Below, in pieces: positions 28,198 through 37,551 of a DNA stretch of 64,000 nt (positions within the stretch are counted from its first letter, which is position 1; each line of letters starts with the position of its first letter). Source of the DNA: Pirellulaceae bacterium. GTDB lineage: Bacteria > Planctomycetota > Planctomycetia > Pirellulales > Pirellulaceae. The DNA lies in NCBI GenBank assembly GCA_019636375.1, contig JAHBXS010000001.1, forward strand, positions 1,485,309 to 1,549,308, read 5' to 3'. The notes beneath the pieces are model-generated. The model saw only the letters and a program-made list of their open reading frames with translations. It was not told the DNA's origin and did not search any database. Both the position numbers and the translations under genes were made by a program.

Positions 28198-29142
28198 ATG
28201 GCTCGTAAAATCATTGTAGACAGCGACATGGGAACGGACGATGCCGTGGCCATTTGCATGTTGCTATTCCAGCCCGACCTGGAGATTGTCGCCCTGACCG
28301 CAACCGAAGGCTGCGTGTCGGCTACCCAAGCAAATTGCAATTTGCAGGCAATTTTGGCGGCCATCGACCCACCTCGGTATCCCCGACTGGGTATGGCGAC
28401 GGAAACCGAGGACGCTCCTCCTATTAACTCGTCGTATTTGTACGGTGACGATGGTTTGGGGAATAGCCACTTGAAAATCCCCTCCAAGCAACACTTGATG
28501 TCGGCCGAAAAGGTGATCATTGAGTCCTTCCGGCGAGATCCGGGGCGAGTGACCTACGTTGCGTTGGGGCCGCTCACGAACCTGGCGCGGGCTCTTCGCC
28601 GCGATCCGTCGATCGAGGAAAGTATCGATCAAATCATCATTGTCGGTGGCTCTGTCTCTGGGGCTGGAAATATTACGGCGGCGGCTGAATTCAATTTCTA
28701 TTTTGATCCCCAAAGTGCTCGCCAAATATTGCAGTCGCGGACGACAAAAATCCTGATCCCGTTAGATGTGACGCAACAACTACAATTTGGACTCGATCTT
28801 TTCGAGCAACTTCCTGCGGAAGACTCTCGCGTGGGGAGTTTATGTCGGGAAATCTTGCCGTTTACCTTTCGTTCCTTTCGACAACGACTCGGGCGAGAGA
28901 CGATCACGCTGAACGACGTCGTGGGGGCTTTGGCGGTTGCCGATCCGACCCTCTTCGACTACACGCGAATGGCGGGAGATGTCGAAACGGAAGGGGAACT
29001 TACGCGGGGAGCTTCGGTCTTCGATTTGCGAACCGTTCCCGAATGGCGACCGAACGTCGATGTGGCAACCTCGATCGACGTGCAACGGGCCAAAGAATTC
29101 ATACTCAGATCGCTAAAGAACGCCGGACGAATGACGACTTAG
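28198..29142 (+). CDS. Nucleoside hydrolase (IUNH family)
   Basis: The enzyme splits ribonucleosides into base and ribose. The 314-residue product opens with the calcium-binding motif 'KIIVDSDMGTDDAVAICMLL' (Asp8, Asp10, Asp14, Asp15), followed by 'LTATEGCVSATQANCNLQAILAAI', 'GPLTNLARALRRDPSIEESIDQIIIVGGSVSGAGNITAAAEFNFYFDPQSA' and the C-terminal 'LNDVVGALAVADP'. GAGGG just before the ATG supports the start. The base preference cannot be read. It converges with the HtrA-type gene, whose stop is 17 bases away. Confidence 0.92.
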   Translation: MARKIIVDSDMGTDDAVAICMLLFQPDLEIVALTATEGCVSATQANCNLQAILAAIDPPRYPRLGMATETEDAPPINSSYLYGDDGLGNSHLKIPSKQHLMSAEKVIIESFRRDPGRVTYVALGPLTNLARALRRDPSIEESIDQIIIVGGSVSGAGNITAAAEFNFYFDPQSARQILQSRTTKILIPLDVTQQLQFGLDLFEQLPAEDSRVGSLCREILPFTFRSFRQRLGRETITLNDVVGALAVADPTLFDYTRMAGDVETEGELTRGASVFDLRTVPEWRPNVDVATSIDVQRAKEFILRSLKNAGRMTT

Positions 29143-29158
29143 GTCGTCAATGCGTTTT

Positions 29159-30301
29159 TTATTTCAACGCGACTTTGACGTCGACGTTGAGATATTGGCC
29201 GTCGCGAAAGATCGTTAGGGTGGTGGTCGAATCGATTGGCGACATCGAAACCAAAGTGACCAGATGCGAATCGTTGGCAACTCGTCGGCCACCCACTCGC
29301 AAAATGACGTCGCCTGCTCGAACGCCGACTTGTGCCGCCGGTGAGTCTTTTGAAACAGAACCCACTTGAGCACCATACGCCTCTTTCAAACCGATATCCA
29401 AACCTCGGTTTGCCCTGTAATCTCCGTTGAGAGAAACGCCGATGTAGCCACGTCGTGCATAACCATAATCGATCATGTCCGTGACAACTCGACGAGCCAT
29501 TTCAATCGGAATGGCGAAACCGATCCCGTCGCTACCTCCCGAATTACTGGCGATGGCGGTGTTGATGCCAACCACTTCGCCTTGGAGATTGAACAATGGT
29601 CCGCCGCTATTGCCTGGGTTGATTGTCGCGTCGGTTTGCAAGAAATCTTGGAACCGAACTCCCTGTGGGCCTAGTTCTAAATCATGACGATTCTTGGCAC
29701 TGATAATTCCGTAGCTCACGGACTGACTCAAGCCGAAGGGGCTACCAATCGCAATGACAAAATCTCCGACTTCGACTTCGCTGGAGTTTCCTAAGCGGGC
29801 GGCCTTGAAGTCTTTCCCTTCAAGAAGCATCACGGCAAGATCGGATTCACGATCATGTCGTACATCGACCGGAAGGTACAGGCGATCTTCTATTGTTAGG
29901 ACAATGTCTTTGACTTCGGCACCATGAATCACATGCGAGTTCGTGACGACAAAATACCGATCCCGATACTCAATCACAACTCCGGAACCGGCTTCTTCGA
30001 TCATCGAGACTCGGGTACTGGAGGAATCGGTTTTACCAGCATTCGAACGAGGTTTTTTGGCGTCAATATGAGCGACCGATCCACGAGTTACTCGCACGAT
30101 TTCGCGAACGAGTCCTTGTTGCATCCGCATTTCAGAACCGCGATTGCGAATTGCCAGATAATCGTCGTTGGGGCGGTCTTCTTGTGCGAGTAGACTTGCC
30201 GAATCGATGAACCAGCACACGATACCGACACAGACGGCGACGATGAGTGTAGCGGCAAAGCGGCGGCTTGGTTCCGAATGATTCGCGGGAGTATGTTTCA
30301 T
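29159..30301 (-). CDS. HtrA/DegP-type serine protease with one PDZ domain
   Basis: The 380-residue protein has one N-terminal membrane segment or signal (residues 15-38), then a S1C trypsin domain with His123 in 'VVTNSHVIHGAEV', Asp154 in 'RESDLAVMLL' and Ser232 in 'NPGNSGGPLFNLQ'. A single PDZ domain covers about residues 290-378 ('VGSVSKDSPAAQVGVRAGDVILRVGGRRV'). This is the usual layout of envelope quality-control proteases. A second, PDZ-less trypsin-like protease with an SHD1 domain is encoded at 1712-3271. The gene is upstream-adjacent to the DksA-like gene on the same strand, 126 bases apart. Confidence 0.92.
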   Translation of the reverse strand: MKHTPANHSEPSRRFAATLIVAVCVGIVCWFIDSASLLAQEDRPNDDYLAIRNRGSEMRMQQGLVREIVRVTRGSVAHIDAKKPRSNAGKTDSSSTRVSMIEEAGSGVVIEYRDRYFVVTNSHVIHGAEVKDIVLTIEDRLYLPVDVRHDRESDLAVMLLEGKDFKAARLGNSSEVEVGDFVIAIGSPFGLSQSVSYGIISAKNRHDLELGPQGVRFQDFLQTDATINPGNSGGPLFNLQGEVVGINTAIASNSGGSDGIGFAIPIEMARRVVTDMIDYGYARRGYIGVSLNGDYRANRGLDIGLKEAYGAQVGSVSKDSPAAQVGVRAGDVILRVGGRRVANDSHLVTLVSMSPIDSTTTLTIFRDGQYLNVDVKVALK

Positions 30302-30426
30302 GGAAGTCGCCGCAGGGGTCCTACAATTGAGAAATCTGTTTTAACAGTAATCAAATTTTTTTGGTTGACGAGTGTTAAATGCCTATCGTTACGTTAAAAA
30401 ATCGCAAAAAGTTCGGCCTGTAACGG

Positions 30427-30873
30427 TTAGGAAAAGCGTATATCCAGGTCCGGAAGCGTGGGTTCATCGGAAGACACGTCTAGGACCCGCCCCCAGTCTG
30501 GGTCTCCGTATCGATTTGAGCCCTTCTGCTCGTTTTCTCGTTGGCAACTGATACACAAAGTAGCGTAGGGGAGGGCCTGGATTCTGGGCAAGCCGATATT
30601 GCAGTTGCACAGCTCGCATTTCCCGTAATTTCCGGCTTTCATTCGTTTGAGAGCGACTTCGATGCTTCGTAGCTCGCGGGATGCAACCTCGATCAACTGA
30701 GAGCTGATTTCACCAAATGATGAATCACTTGCAAAGTCAACGACGTCGCCAACGCCGCCTGATTGCTGCATTTGCTCAAGCAGACTATGGTCGCCAGCCA
30801 TCGCATTCTTGATGGCCTCCCGACGTTGTTTTAATACTTCTTCGATTTTGGCGAGGGTCTCTTTTCTGGCCAT
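30427..30873 (-). CDS. DksA/TraR family zinc-finger protein
   Basis: The 148-residue protein has an N-terminal helical hairpin ('ETLAKIEEVLKQRREAIKNAM', later 'LIEVASRELRSIEVALKRMKAGNYGKC') and a C-terminal C4 zinc finger, Cys86 and Cys89 in 'GKCELCN' and Cys107 and Cys110 in 'LCISCQ', with the family phrase 'GLPRIQALPYATLC'. Proteins of this family bind the secondary channel of RNA polymerase or act elsewhere in gene expression. It has an extra acidic C-terminal extension of about 38 residues. A shorter relative is encoded at 63631-63951. Confidence 0.88.
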   Translation of the reverse strand: MARKETLAKIEEVLKQRREAIKNAMAGDHSLLEQMQQSGGVGDVVDFASDSSFGEISSQLIEVASRELRSIEVALKRMKAGNYGKCELCNCNIGLPRIQALPYATLCISCQRENEQKGSNRYGDPDWGRVLDVSSDEPTLPDLDIRFS

Positions 30874-31195
30874 GTTTTTTTCGCGTTTTTGGGTCTAAAG
30901 ATAAGGGCGACGAAATCGGCGTCACGTCGGTACTATAGTTTGTTGCTGCAATAGCAAGGCCAAAATTTCTAAGAAAGATCGAAACGACGAGTTGCCATTC
31001 TAGGGGCACTTAGCGGGTTGTAACGGTCGCAACGATGCGTTGCTGTTTTCCGAGTCAGAGCGGGATTTTCGGCTCTATAAACTTTGACTCGCGCAAACCG
31101 CAACCTATAGGTTATTAGCCCTGAGCGATAGCTATTCGCACTGTGGATTCATTTGTCACCAACCCGAAATGCCTTTTCGATTGAAGATCGTTACC
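30874..31195. other. Divergent intergenic region
   Basis: These 322 bases separate the DksA-like gene (minus) from the large acidic protein gene (plus) and must contain both promoters. I see no RNA gene or strong hairpin. Several GTTGC/GCAAC words (about 30945-31045) could form weak dyads. Confidence 0.4.
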
Positions 31196-33553
31196 ATGAA
31201 TCAATCTCCCGTTGCCACCAGTATTTGGACATGGACCTGGCTCGAAGGGCCACTTGCCGGAATCGTGCAACCCCTTGTCGGCAACAAAATCGATATTTGC
31301 TCTGGTCCCGATGCCGAATCGCCTTTGGTGACACTGTGGAATACACCCGCAGGGTTTGTCGTGCAAATTGCCGGCAAAAAAGTCTCTCTCAATGGTGTTT
31401 GCACGGACGTCTATTTGTTGCAACCTGGCGACCAACTTCGAACCAAGAAATTTGCGGCTCAAATCGACCTTGTTTCGGTACCAACAGACGAAGAGGCGAA
31501 TTGCTCGGATTGGGAATCTCCCGAACCACTCGACCATTGTGATTTGACACCTTATTTAGAAGGTACAAACCCCGACGGTCATGAAGTCTCGGACGCGCTG
31601 CCAGAAATTTCTTCCGAAAACGATCTTGCGATCAGTGACGAGGCAAGTGCTTTGGCAACGGCATCCGATTCGAGAGTTTCGGAAAACGAACCTCATTGCG
31701 ATTCAACCAATGAGCCCGCAAATTCAAAGGCGAATGTTGAGTCTTCGCAAGAAAACAACCAAATCATTTTGGCCGTTCAAGCTCTCGAAGGAATCAAGCG
31801 GCAACTGGAACAGGGGCCCGACAATGTTTCTCAAGCGATCTTAAACTCAATTGACGACATCTGCCGCCGCCTGGACCAAACCGGGGAACTTGTCGAAGAA
31901 CTTACTTCTGAAACACCTCAAACTATTGGAGCGCAACTCGTCGAATCGAAGGCGCCTGAATCCGAAACATCAATCGCCGTGGGCATTGAAGAAGGTATCG
32001 ATGACTACAGCGAACAAAAGACCTACCAAAAAATTCTCAAACGACTCGAAGAAGAATCTGTCGACATTACCGACTTGATGAAGGATCGGGTTGAGAAATC
32101 AATCACCGATGCCGAGTTGCTGAACTTCAGCTCTCTCGATTTAGCGTGTTCAGTTTCCGAAGGAGTATTCACGTCGACCAATACGATTTGCATGGACACG
32201 ACCGTTTCGGAATTGCCGCCGTTGATCGAGGCCGTTGAACTTTCACAGATGGAAACTGACCCACCGGCGACAGGATGTCAATTAGAGGCTGACCAAGATC
32301 AGCTCGTCAAATCCGAAGAACACAATGAAGTCACGCCAATTAGCGAATTAAAGTTCCAGGAGAGCGCTGACGACTTTGGTCGGTCCAGTCCTGGATTTGA
32401 ACCAGAGGCACAGGCGTATCCTGCCGCAGACTACGATACACCAGCCGAATCTGAACCGATCGTTGGTGAATTCCCTTTTGAAAAACCATTTGCTGAACTT
32501 GGATTCGACGTTCCAAAGAAAGTGGAACCGATTTCAGAGACAGAATCCCCTTGGGTAAAATCAGACGCCTCGGATTTCTCATTGGGACTTGCCCCTGAAC
32601 TTAATCAAGACACCTACTTCCCAGCTAACTCGGACACATTTGGAAATATTGACGGCTTCGAACACTTTAATGCGCCGGAACAGCCTTATTCAGATTTTCC
32701 CACTGAGCCATTTCACGAGCCATCCTCAGAACTTGCCATTGAATCAGAATTTGACGCTCCTCAACTGGACTGGACTGGGATTTCGTCCGAATCGGAAACC
32801 GATGATGCTGAAGACTACTCCACCGTTCCACCTGTCGAATTGAAATTTGATGAAGTGAAAGAAAATGTTGGAGGCACACAAGACTTGGCCTCTGCTGCCT
32901 TTCTCAGCCAATTCGCCGATGAAAATATAGACGAGTCCGACGACTCATTCCCGCTACAAAGTAATGATTTGCCGTCGCATCATACGCCACCCCCAACACA
33001 CACTTCGGACAGCGAATCTGACGTCGGGATTAGCGACTACATGAGCCAACTTTTCTCGCGATTGCGGGGAGGCGAACCAGTTACAGTTGCACCCGTTTCC
33101 ACGGCACCTTTAAAGACTCAAGCGAAAAATGATCCTATCGAGCCTACAAAAATCGAAGAGACGCCAACTCTGTTAACGGCGGAAGAATACGTTCCTCAAA
33201 AGTCCGCCCCAGAACGTCAAAAAGACATGAATGCAATGCGGCGGTTGGCAAACGAATCGACGAGAGCAGCTCTCAAGACGTTCAACGTTCAAAAACAGCG
33301 AGCGATGGCAAATGCTCGGATTGGGGGGATTATTGGGCTTGTCGGCTTTTCGGCGGCCATGTTTTTGTTAAGCCAAAAGCTAGGCGATTCGATCAGCCTG
33401 TTAGGAGTTTTAAGCCTATTAGTAGCCGCAGGAATTGGAAGCTGGCATTTTACGGTCCTTAAGAAACTTAAAAATTTACCATCTGCGATTGAGATTCCAC
33501 CACAGATTGTGACTCCGCCAGAGCTTGAGACTCCGCTCTCTCCCGATCAATAA
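31196..33553 (+). CDS. Large acidic membrane protein with FHA-like N-terminus
   Basis: I do not recognise this 785-residue protein (frame open from 31169; ATG 31196 chosen, MNQSPVATS). Residues about 1-110 resemble a degenerate FHA or YscD-like beta sandwich: 'GKKVSLNGVCTDVYLLQPGDQLRTKKFAAQIDLV' has the 'v.lNG.......L.pGD.l.....' end of FHA domains, but the phosphothreonine-contacting Arg and Ser are not evident. A central region of some 550 residues is strongly acidic, rich in Glu, Ser, Asp and Pro with few large hydrophobic residues, and is probably disordered. Near the C-terminus are a basic stretch and two adjacent membrane helices ('IGGIIGLVGFSAAMFLLSQKL', 'SISLLGVLSLLVAAGIGSWHF'). It may tether an acidic cytoplasmic tail to the inner membrane. 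Confidence 0.7.
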   Translation: MNQSPVATSIWTWTWLEGPLAGIVQPLVGNKIDICSGPDAESPLVTLWNTPAGFVVQIAGKKVSLNGVCTDVYLLQPGDQLRTKKFAAQIDLVSVPTDEEANCSDWESPEPLDHCDLTPYLEGTNPDGHEVSDALPEISSENDLAISDEASALATASDSRVSENEPHCDSTNEPANSKANVESSQENNQIILAVQALEGIKRQLEQGPDNVSQAILNSIDDICRRLDQTGELVEELTSETPQTIGAQLVESKAPESETSIAVGIEEGIDDYSEQKTYQKILKRLEEESVDITDLMKDRVEKSITDAELLNFSSLDLACSVSEGVFTSTNTICMDTTVSELPPLIEAVELSQMETDPPATGCQLEADQDQLVKSEEHNEVTPISELKFQESADDFGRSSPGFEPEAQAYPAADYDTPAESEPIVGEFPFEKPFAELGFDVPKKVEPISETESPWVKSDASDFSLGLAPELNQDTYFPANSDTFGNIDGFEHFNAPEQPYSDFPTEPFHEPSSELAIESEFDAPQLDWTGISSESETDDAEDYSTVPPVELKFDEVKENVGGTQDLASAAFLSQFADENIDESDDSFPLQSNDLPSHHTPPPTHTSDSESDVGISDYMSQLFSRLRGGEPVTVAPVSTAPLKTQAKNDPIEPTKIEETPTLLTAEEYVPQKSAPERQKDMNAMRRLANESTRAALKTFNVQKQRAMANARIGGIIGLVGFSAAMFLLSQKLGDSISLLGVLSLLVAAGIGSWHFTVLKKLKNLPSAIEIPPQIVTPPELETPLSPDQ

Positions 33554-33620
33554 TATTTTTCCAATCTTTTAGGGGAGTTGACCCACAGCCCCCGGGATGT
33601 TCGGTTGCGTGGCTTGGTGT

Positions 33621-34616
33621 TTACCGAGATTGGCCCACAATGAGGTCGCCAAAGCCGCGCAGCCGATATCCCAACTTTTCTTCATCGAGCAGTTTAGTCA
33701 GCCCGCGCAACGCAACACCAAATCCATCCGGCCCGCTGAAACCACCGAACTGGCCACCCCCCTTCAAATGGGGCTCAAGGTCAATCACTAATTCAGCCAA
33801 ACCTCGTTGTTGTAAATTCGTTTGCACGTCGGCGATCGATTCTCGCAGGTCCCGAAAAACCTCGCGATAACCTGATTCCCCTTCTCCCGCCGGAACGAAC
33901 TGATCCAACCGCTCTTCGTCGACCCAATTCCCTCCCGCCTCATGTACTCGCCGATAGTCCTTGACGTGTATCCAACCCAAATATGGCATGAGGCGATGCC
34001 ATTGGCTAACAATCTGCTCGGTTTCGAAACCTTGGGTCACCAGATTTGCTCCATCGAACACAACGACCATGGCAGGATGAGCGACTCGCTGGACGAGTTC
34101 CAGTAGACAATCGGCATTTTGGCCCACGAGGTTTGCTTCAACTTCCAAACCAAAAACCAAACCAGCGTCGGCGCATCGTTCGACAATTTCCCTCAACCTT
34201 CGAGCAGCTTCTTCAATAAAATCCTGCGGAGCTCGGCCTTTCGGGGGATAAAATGAAAATCCGCGAATACGTCGAGTCCCCAAGACTTCACAAAGCCTTA
34301 TCGCCCGAGCAACTTCGTCCATTAAATATTCAGCCTGCGGCCGATAGGCGTTTGTTGTGCCATCATCCACATCAACAAGTTTTACCTTTCCAATTGGTGA
34401 ACCAAGCGAGGCAACCTGCAATCCGTAATGGCGTAATCTTTCGACGAGTATTTCTTGTTCAGGTTGAGTCAGGTTCAAAACGTTTTTCACGCCAGAGCCA
34501 ACATCGACAAATCTGAGCGTGACGTGCGTCAAACCAACCGCTGCCGCAACAGAGAATTGCTCGTCAACGTTTTTGCTCGCGGAAATCTCGTCGCAGAATC
34601 CACTAAGGAGAACCAT
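33621..34616 (-). CDS. Sugar phosphate isomerase/epimerase family protein (TIM barrel)
   Basis: The 331-residue protein begins 'SGFCDEISASKNVDEQFSVAAAVGLTHVTLRFVD', the typical opening of xylose-isomerase-like TIM barrels, and has 'VFGLEVEANLVGQNADCLLELVQRV' and 'VVFDGANLVTQGFET' with 'LGWIHVKDYRRVHEAGGNWV' and C-terminal 'LVIDLEPHLKGGG', where Glu, Asp, His residues would bind the catalytic metal. GGAG lies 8 bases before the ATG. The substrate, probably a sugar, inositol or keto-acid, cannot be inferred. It converges with the large acidic protein gene and is the next gene after queF on the same strand, 24 bases apart. Confidence 0.85.
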   Translation of the reverse strand: MVLLSGFCDEISASKNVDEQFSVAAAVGLTHVTLRFVDVGSGVKNVLNLTQPEQEILVERLRHYGLQVASLGSPIGKVKLVDVDDGTTNAYRPQAEYLMDEVARAIRLCEVLGTRRIRGFSFYPPKGRAPQDFIEEAARRLREIVERCADAGLVFGLEVEANLVGQNADCLLELVQRVAHPAMVVVFDGANLVTQGFETEQIVSQWHRLMPYLGWIHVKDYRRVHEAGGNWVDEERLDQFVPAGEGESGYREVFRDLRESIADVQTNLQQRGLAELVIDLEPHLKGGGQFGGFSGPDGFGVALRGLTKLLDEEKLGYRLRGFGDLIVGQSR

Positions 34617-34640
34617 TTGAAATCTCCCGCCAAATAAGAA

Positions 34641-35012
34641 CTAGGAATCTTGTTCGGACTGCTGCGAGTATTCGCAAACGATCGTGGAAGAAAGCCCTCC
34701 GCGCGGCGTGAACATCGCGGTGAGCTCGACTCTTCGAGGCTGAATCACGCTGACAAAATCATCCAAGATGGAGTTGGTGACGTTTTCATAGAAGATGCCT
34801 TGATTGCGAAAGCTCTGCAAGTACATTTTCAAGCTCTTGAGTTCCACACACTTTTGGTCAGGAACGTAACGAAACACCAATTCGCCGAAGTCTGGCTGAC
34901 CGGTCTTCGGACAAACCGAAGTAAACTCTGGACAACTGATCTCGATCACGTAGTCGCGACCAGGGAATTGATTATCAAATGATTCGAGTAAATTTTGAGA
35001 TTCTGTGGGCAT
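34641..35012 (-). CDS. queF: NADPH-dependent preQ0 reductase
   Basis: QueF reduces the nitrile 7-cyano-7-deazaguanine to preQ1 in queuosine synthesis. The 123-residue protein, counted from the ATG at 35012, carries the short-form QueF motif '[22 protein letters not shown]' with the thioimide-forming cysteine Cys34 and the following Asp41, and '[29 protein letters not shown]'. An upstream in-frame TTG at 35030 is less likely. It is divergent from queE with about 320 bases between starts, so both queuosine genes may share a control region. Confidence 0.95.
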   Translation of the reverse strand: MPTESQNLLESFDNQFPGRDYVIEISCPEFTSVCPKTGQPDFGELVFRYVPDQKCVELKSLKMYLQSFRNQGIFYENVTNSILDDFVSVIQPRRVELTAMFTPRGGLSSTIVCEYSQQSEQDS

Positions 35013-35333
35013 CTGGTTTCTATTTGTCAAAAATACAAGGCTGACTTTTCACGTCTCACAATAAATCCGTGAATCGGACGACAAGCAATTGATGCTCGCG
35101 ATCTTCAAATCGCCTGGAGTCGTGATTGACACCCATTTTGACCTTTTTCCTCAAGAATCCAAGGGCAGAGAAAAGCTTCGCTTGCGGGTTCCTGTCGCAG
35201 TCTCCGATTTGACGGCTAATTTCGATTTCAACTCGTTGTGATGAAATTCACAGGGCTTTTAATTTTTGGTTGCTGCGTTCAAACTATCATTATTCGATCA
35301 AAGCGAGATTGGCTTTTGAAATTTGGTGGATGA
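35013..35333. other. Divergent region between queF and queE
   Basis: These 321 bases contain a 49-codon frame (ATG 35092 to TGA 35239-35241) with no recognised features and no clear ribosome binding site; I would not call it a gene. I looked for a preQ1 riboswitch and saw no convincing conserved core. No strong hairpin is visible. Confidence 0.4.
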
Positions 35334-36029
35334 ATGGCCGTTATGCGAATTTCCGAGATTTACACAAGCCGCCAAGGCGAGGGACTACTCACGGGGACTG
35401 ACAGCGTCTTCGTGCGAACCACGGGCTGCAATCTGCGATGCGATTTTTGCGATACGCCGTTTACGTCTTGGGACCCTGTGGGAGACACGGTCGAGATGAC
35501 CGATCTCGTCGGACAAGTCCTTGCGTTTGGTGTGACTCACGTTGTCATTACAGGTGGCGAACCGATGTTGCCCCCTGAAATCATTGAGTTGACCAAACAT
35601 CTAGCTCGGGCCGGTCGACACATTACGATTGAAACCGCCGGAACGATTGACCGCCCAGTTCATTGCGACCTGATGTCGATCAGTCCCAAACTTTCCAACT
35701 CGACTCCCACGATTGCAAGGGCAGGGGATTGGGCTCAGCGACACGACGACCGCCGTCTTCAAATCGATGTCCTACAGAATCTGATTTCAAACTACTCATA
35801 TCAACTGAAATTCGTCGTCGCTCAACCTTCTGACCTACAAGAAATCAATCAACTCTTGGACAAGCTCAAACACGTTGATCGTCAACGTGTGTTGCTGATG
35901 CCCGAGGGAACCGACTTATCAACCCTTCAAGAACGCGGTCAATGGCTTGAAGCGCTGGCCATTGAACAGGGCTTTCGATTCTGTCCCCGAAAACATATCG
36001 AATGGTACGGGCACACAAGAGGAACGTAA
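35334..36029 (+). CDS. queE: 7-carboxy-7-deazaguanine synthase
   Basis: This radical S-adenosylmethionine enzyme contracts the ring of carboxytetrahydropterin in the pathway to preQ0 and queuosine. The 231-residue protein has 'SEIYTSRQGEGLLTGTDSVFVRTTGCNLRCDFCDTPF', where Cys32, Cys36 and Cys39 form the CxxxCxxC iron-sulfur site, and 'VVITGGEPML' for cofactor binding, then 'HITIETAGT'. The start is the ATG at 35334; another in-frame ATG follows three codons later. It is divergent from queF. No queC or queD gene is in the window. Confidence 0.95.
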   Translation: MAVMRISEIYTSRQGEGLLTGTDSVFVRTTGCNLRCDFCDTPFTSWDPVGDTVEMTDLVGQVLAFGVTHVVITGGEPMLPPEIIELTKHLARAGRHITIETAGTIDRPVHCDLMSISPKLSNSTPTIARAGDWAQRHDDRRLQIDVLQNLISNYSYQLKFVVAQPSDLQEINQLLDKLKHVDRQRVLLMPEGTDLSTLQERGQWLEALAIEQGFRFCPRKHIEWYGHTRGT

Positions 36030-36035
36030 TTTCAG

Positions 36036-36151
36036 AACTCCTGATCTGGGCGGAAAATAAGTTGGCAAATTCGTGACCTCGTAGCCACGTTCGCCAGGAC
36101 GTGGAAAATGCAAAATGCAAAATGCAAAATGCAAAATGCAAAGTGCAAAAT
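36036..36151. repeat. Composite repeat, copy 2: 70-base module plus AAAATGC heptamers
   Basis: Starting 7 bases after the queE stop, 36036-36105 aligns without gaps to 26571-26640. It includes the perfect hairpin CCACGT/ACGTGG (36085-36090 with 36099-36104) preceded by CGTAG. Directly after it the heptamer CAAAATG is repeated about six times (36104-36151), with one variant unit. Position and content match copy 1. Confidence 0.85.
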
Positions 36152-36250
36152 CAACGGACAATATCCGTGTTAAGGGATGCAACACCACCACCACAAAATC
36201 TATCTATTCGAATAACTTCACAGCCTCTCAGTGAAAAGAATGACCGCCGG

Positions 36251-37414
36251 TCAACTTGCCGCTGGTTCTGGGGACTGGGAAGGGGCAGGAGTCGATGGCG
36301 GAGATTTTGGAGCCGAAATGAGGACCATGCAAGCTCCGAAAATCACCACCGCGAGACTTATAAAAAACGGTGTCGATAATTCGTTCCACAGGCCTTGTGC
36401 CAACGTTTCAGAAATTGTGTTCACGATCGGAGCCCCGCCAAACACCAGCGGCATGACGTAAATCGGCTTGCCTCCAAAATTGAACGCATAAATAATGCCC
36501 AAAGCACCTAAGGCTCCGGCTGTCCCTCCAAGTAAGGCCCAAATCACACCGCCCCAATTACTCCAACTACCTGGTTCCGGAAACTGAACCAATAAAAAGT
36601 AGGGAGCGATGACGGCAATTACAAAATAAGCGAGCCCGACACACAAAAACGGACGCAACCGACTCCCCTTCATTTTCGCCTGACCCGCGTGCAGTACCGG
36701 TCCGTAGGCACCCCAGCATAACGCCGTCAATAAAACAAACATCAGGTTTGTGAAGTTTGGTCCCTTGGCAGGCGCATCGTCGTTTGGCTTGTTCAATTTT
36801 TTCTCTACGAGTTCAGAAGAGGACTTACCGACTTCTTTTTCGTCCACCTGAGCGTTTTCAAGTGGCTCCGCGTTGTCCGGCTGTTCGGCTTCTTCAGTTT
36901 GGTTCGTTGGTTGCTGAACAGTTGTTTCTTTTTTGGGCGAAACTTTTTTTGGCTTGAATGTCAACACTCCAATGGCTCCAACGGCGACGATTGCAATGCT
37001 GATGTAAAATAACGCTGATGCTTTTCCCGTGGTCCGATTCAACAACATCGTGAAGAGGGTATTCATTACCGGTGCGCATCCAAATACCAACGGCATCACG
37101 AAAACCGGAGTGCCCCCGAATTTGAAGGCCATCACGATTCCGAGCGCACCGACGGCCCCGATCGCTCCCGCCCCAAACGACCAAATAAAACCGCTCAAGC
37201 TCCAATTTCCTTTTTCTCCAGACCGAAACAACACGGCGATTGGAAAAACGACGGCGATCAAAAAATACGCAATTCCCACACAAATAAACGCCCGCAGCGT
37301 GCTTTTTTCCAGCCCATCGCCAAGCCGTTCTTGCCCCTCGTGCAGCACCGGACCGTAAAGTCCCCAGCACAACATGGTCAAACCTACGAACCACAAAAAC
37401 GTCATGCGTCCCAT
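36251..37414 (-). CDS. Multi-spanning membrane protein with internal duplication, transporter-like
   Basis: The 387-residue protein is made of two similar halves. Both open with 'L...L.MLCWG.YGPVLH.GQ' ('LTMLCWGLYGPVLHEGQERL' and 'LTALCWGAYGPVLHAGQAKM'), continue with 'F.CVG.AYF.IAV', then 'G.GAIGA.GALGI..AF.FGG.P..VMPLVFG.AP..NT'. Each half has about five predicted membrane helices, with a charged linker of about 60 residues between them ('KKVSPKKETTVQQPTNQTEEAEQ'). This fits the drug/metabolite transporter superfamily or a related small-solute carrier; no substrate can be named. It converges with queE and precedes ilvE divergently. Confidence 0.8.
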   Translation of the reverse strand: MGRMTFLWFVGLTMLCWGLYGPVLHEGQERLGDGLEKSTLRAFICVGIAYFLIAVVFPIAVLFRSGEKGNWSLSGFIWSFGAGAIGAVGALGIVMAFKFGGTPVFVMPLVFGCAPVMNTLFTMLLNRTTGKASALFYISIAIVAVGAIGVLTFKPKKVSPKKETTVQQPTNQTEEAEQPDNAEPLENAQVDEKEVGKSSSELVEKKLNKPNDDAPAKGPNFTNLMFVLLTALCWGAYGPVLHAGQAKMKGSRLRPFLCVGLAYFVIAVIAPYFLLVQFPEPGSWSNWGGVIWALLGGTAGALGALGIIYAFNFGGKPIYVMPLVFGGAPIVNTISETLAQGLWNELSTPFFISLAVVIFGACMVLISAPKSPPSTPAPSQSPEPAAS

Positions 37415-37551
37415 TATTGTCTTTCTATTTTCTTGCAGATTCCTGCGATTTGCTCATTCTCTGACTTGCAGGGACTTCCCAATCCCGCAACCGCATTTTA
37501 ACCTGTTCTCATCTTCTTGTTATCGTGTCGACTCGAAAAAATAGGACTTCC

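Noticed and set aside
28092..28520. N-terminal extension of trpD
   Set aside because: It overlaps the divergent nucleoside hydrolase gene and has no similarity to the TrpD family.
35013..35333. Possible preQ1 riboswitch upstream of queE or queF
   Set aside because: No conserved core of the known classes is visible, and neither gene is preceded by a suitable pseudoknot or terminator.
36104..36151. Periodic repeat that looks like a CRISPR array
   Set aside because: The period is only 7 bases, with no distinct spacers and no cas genes.
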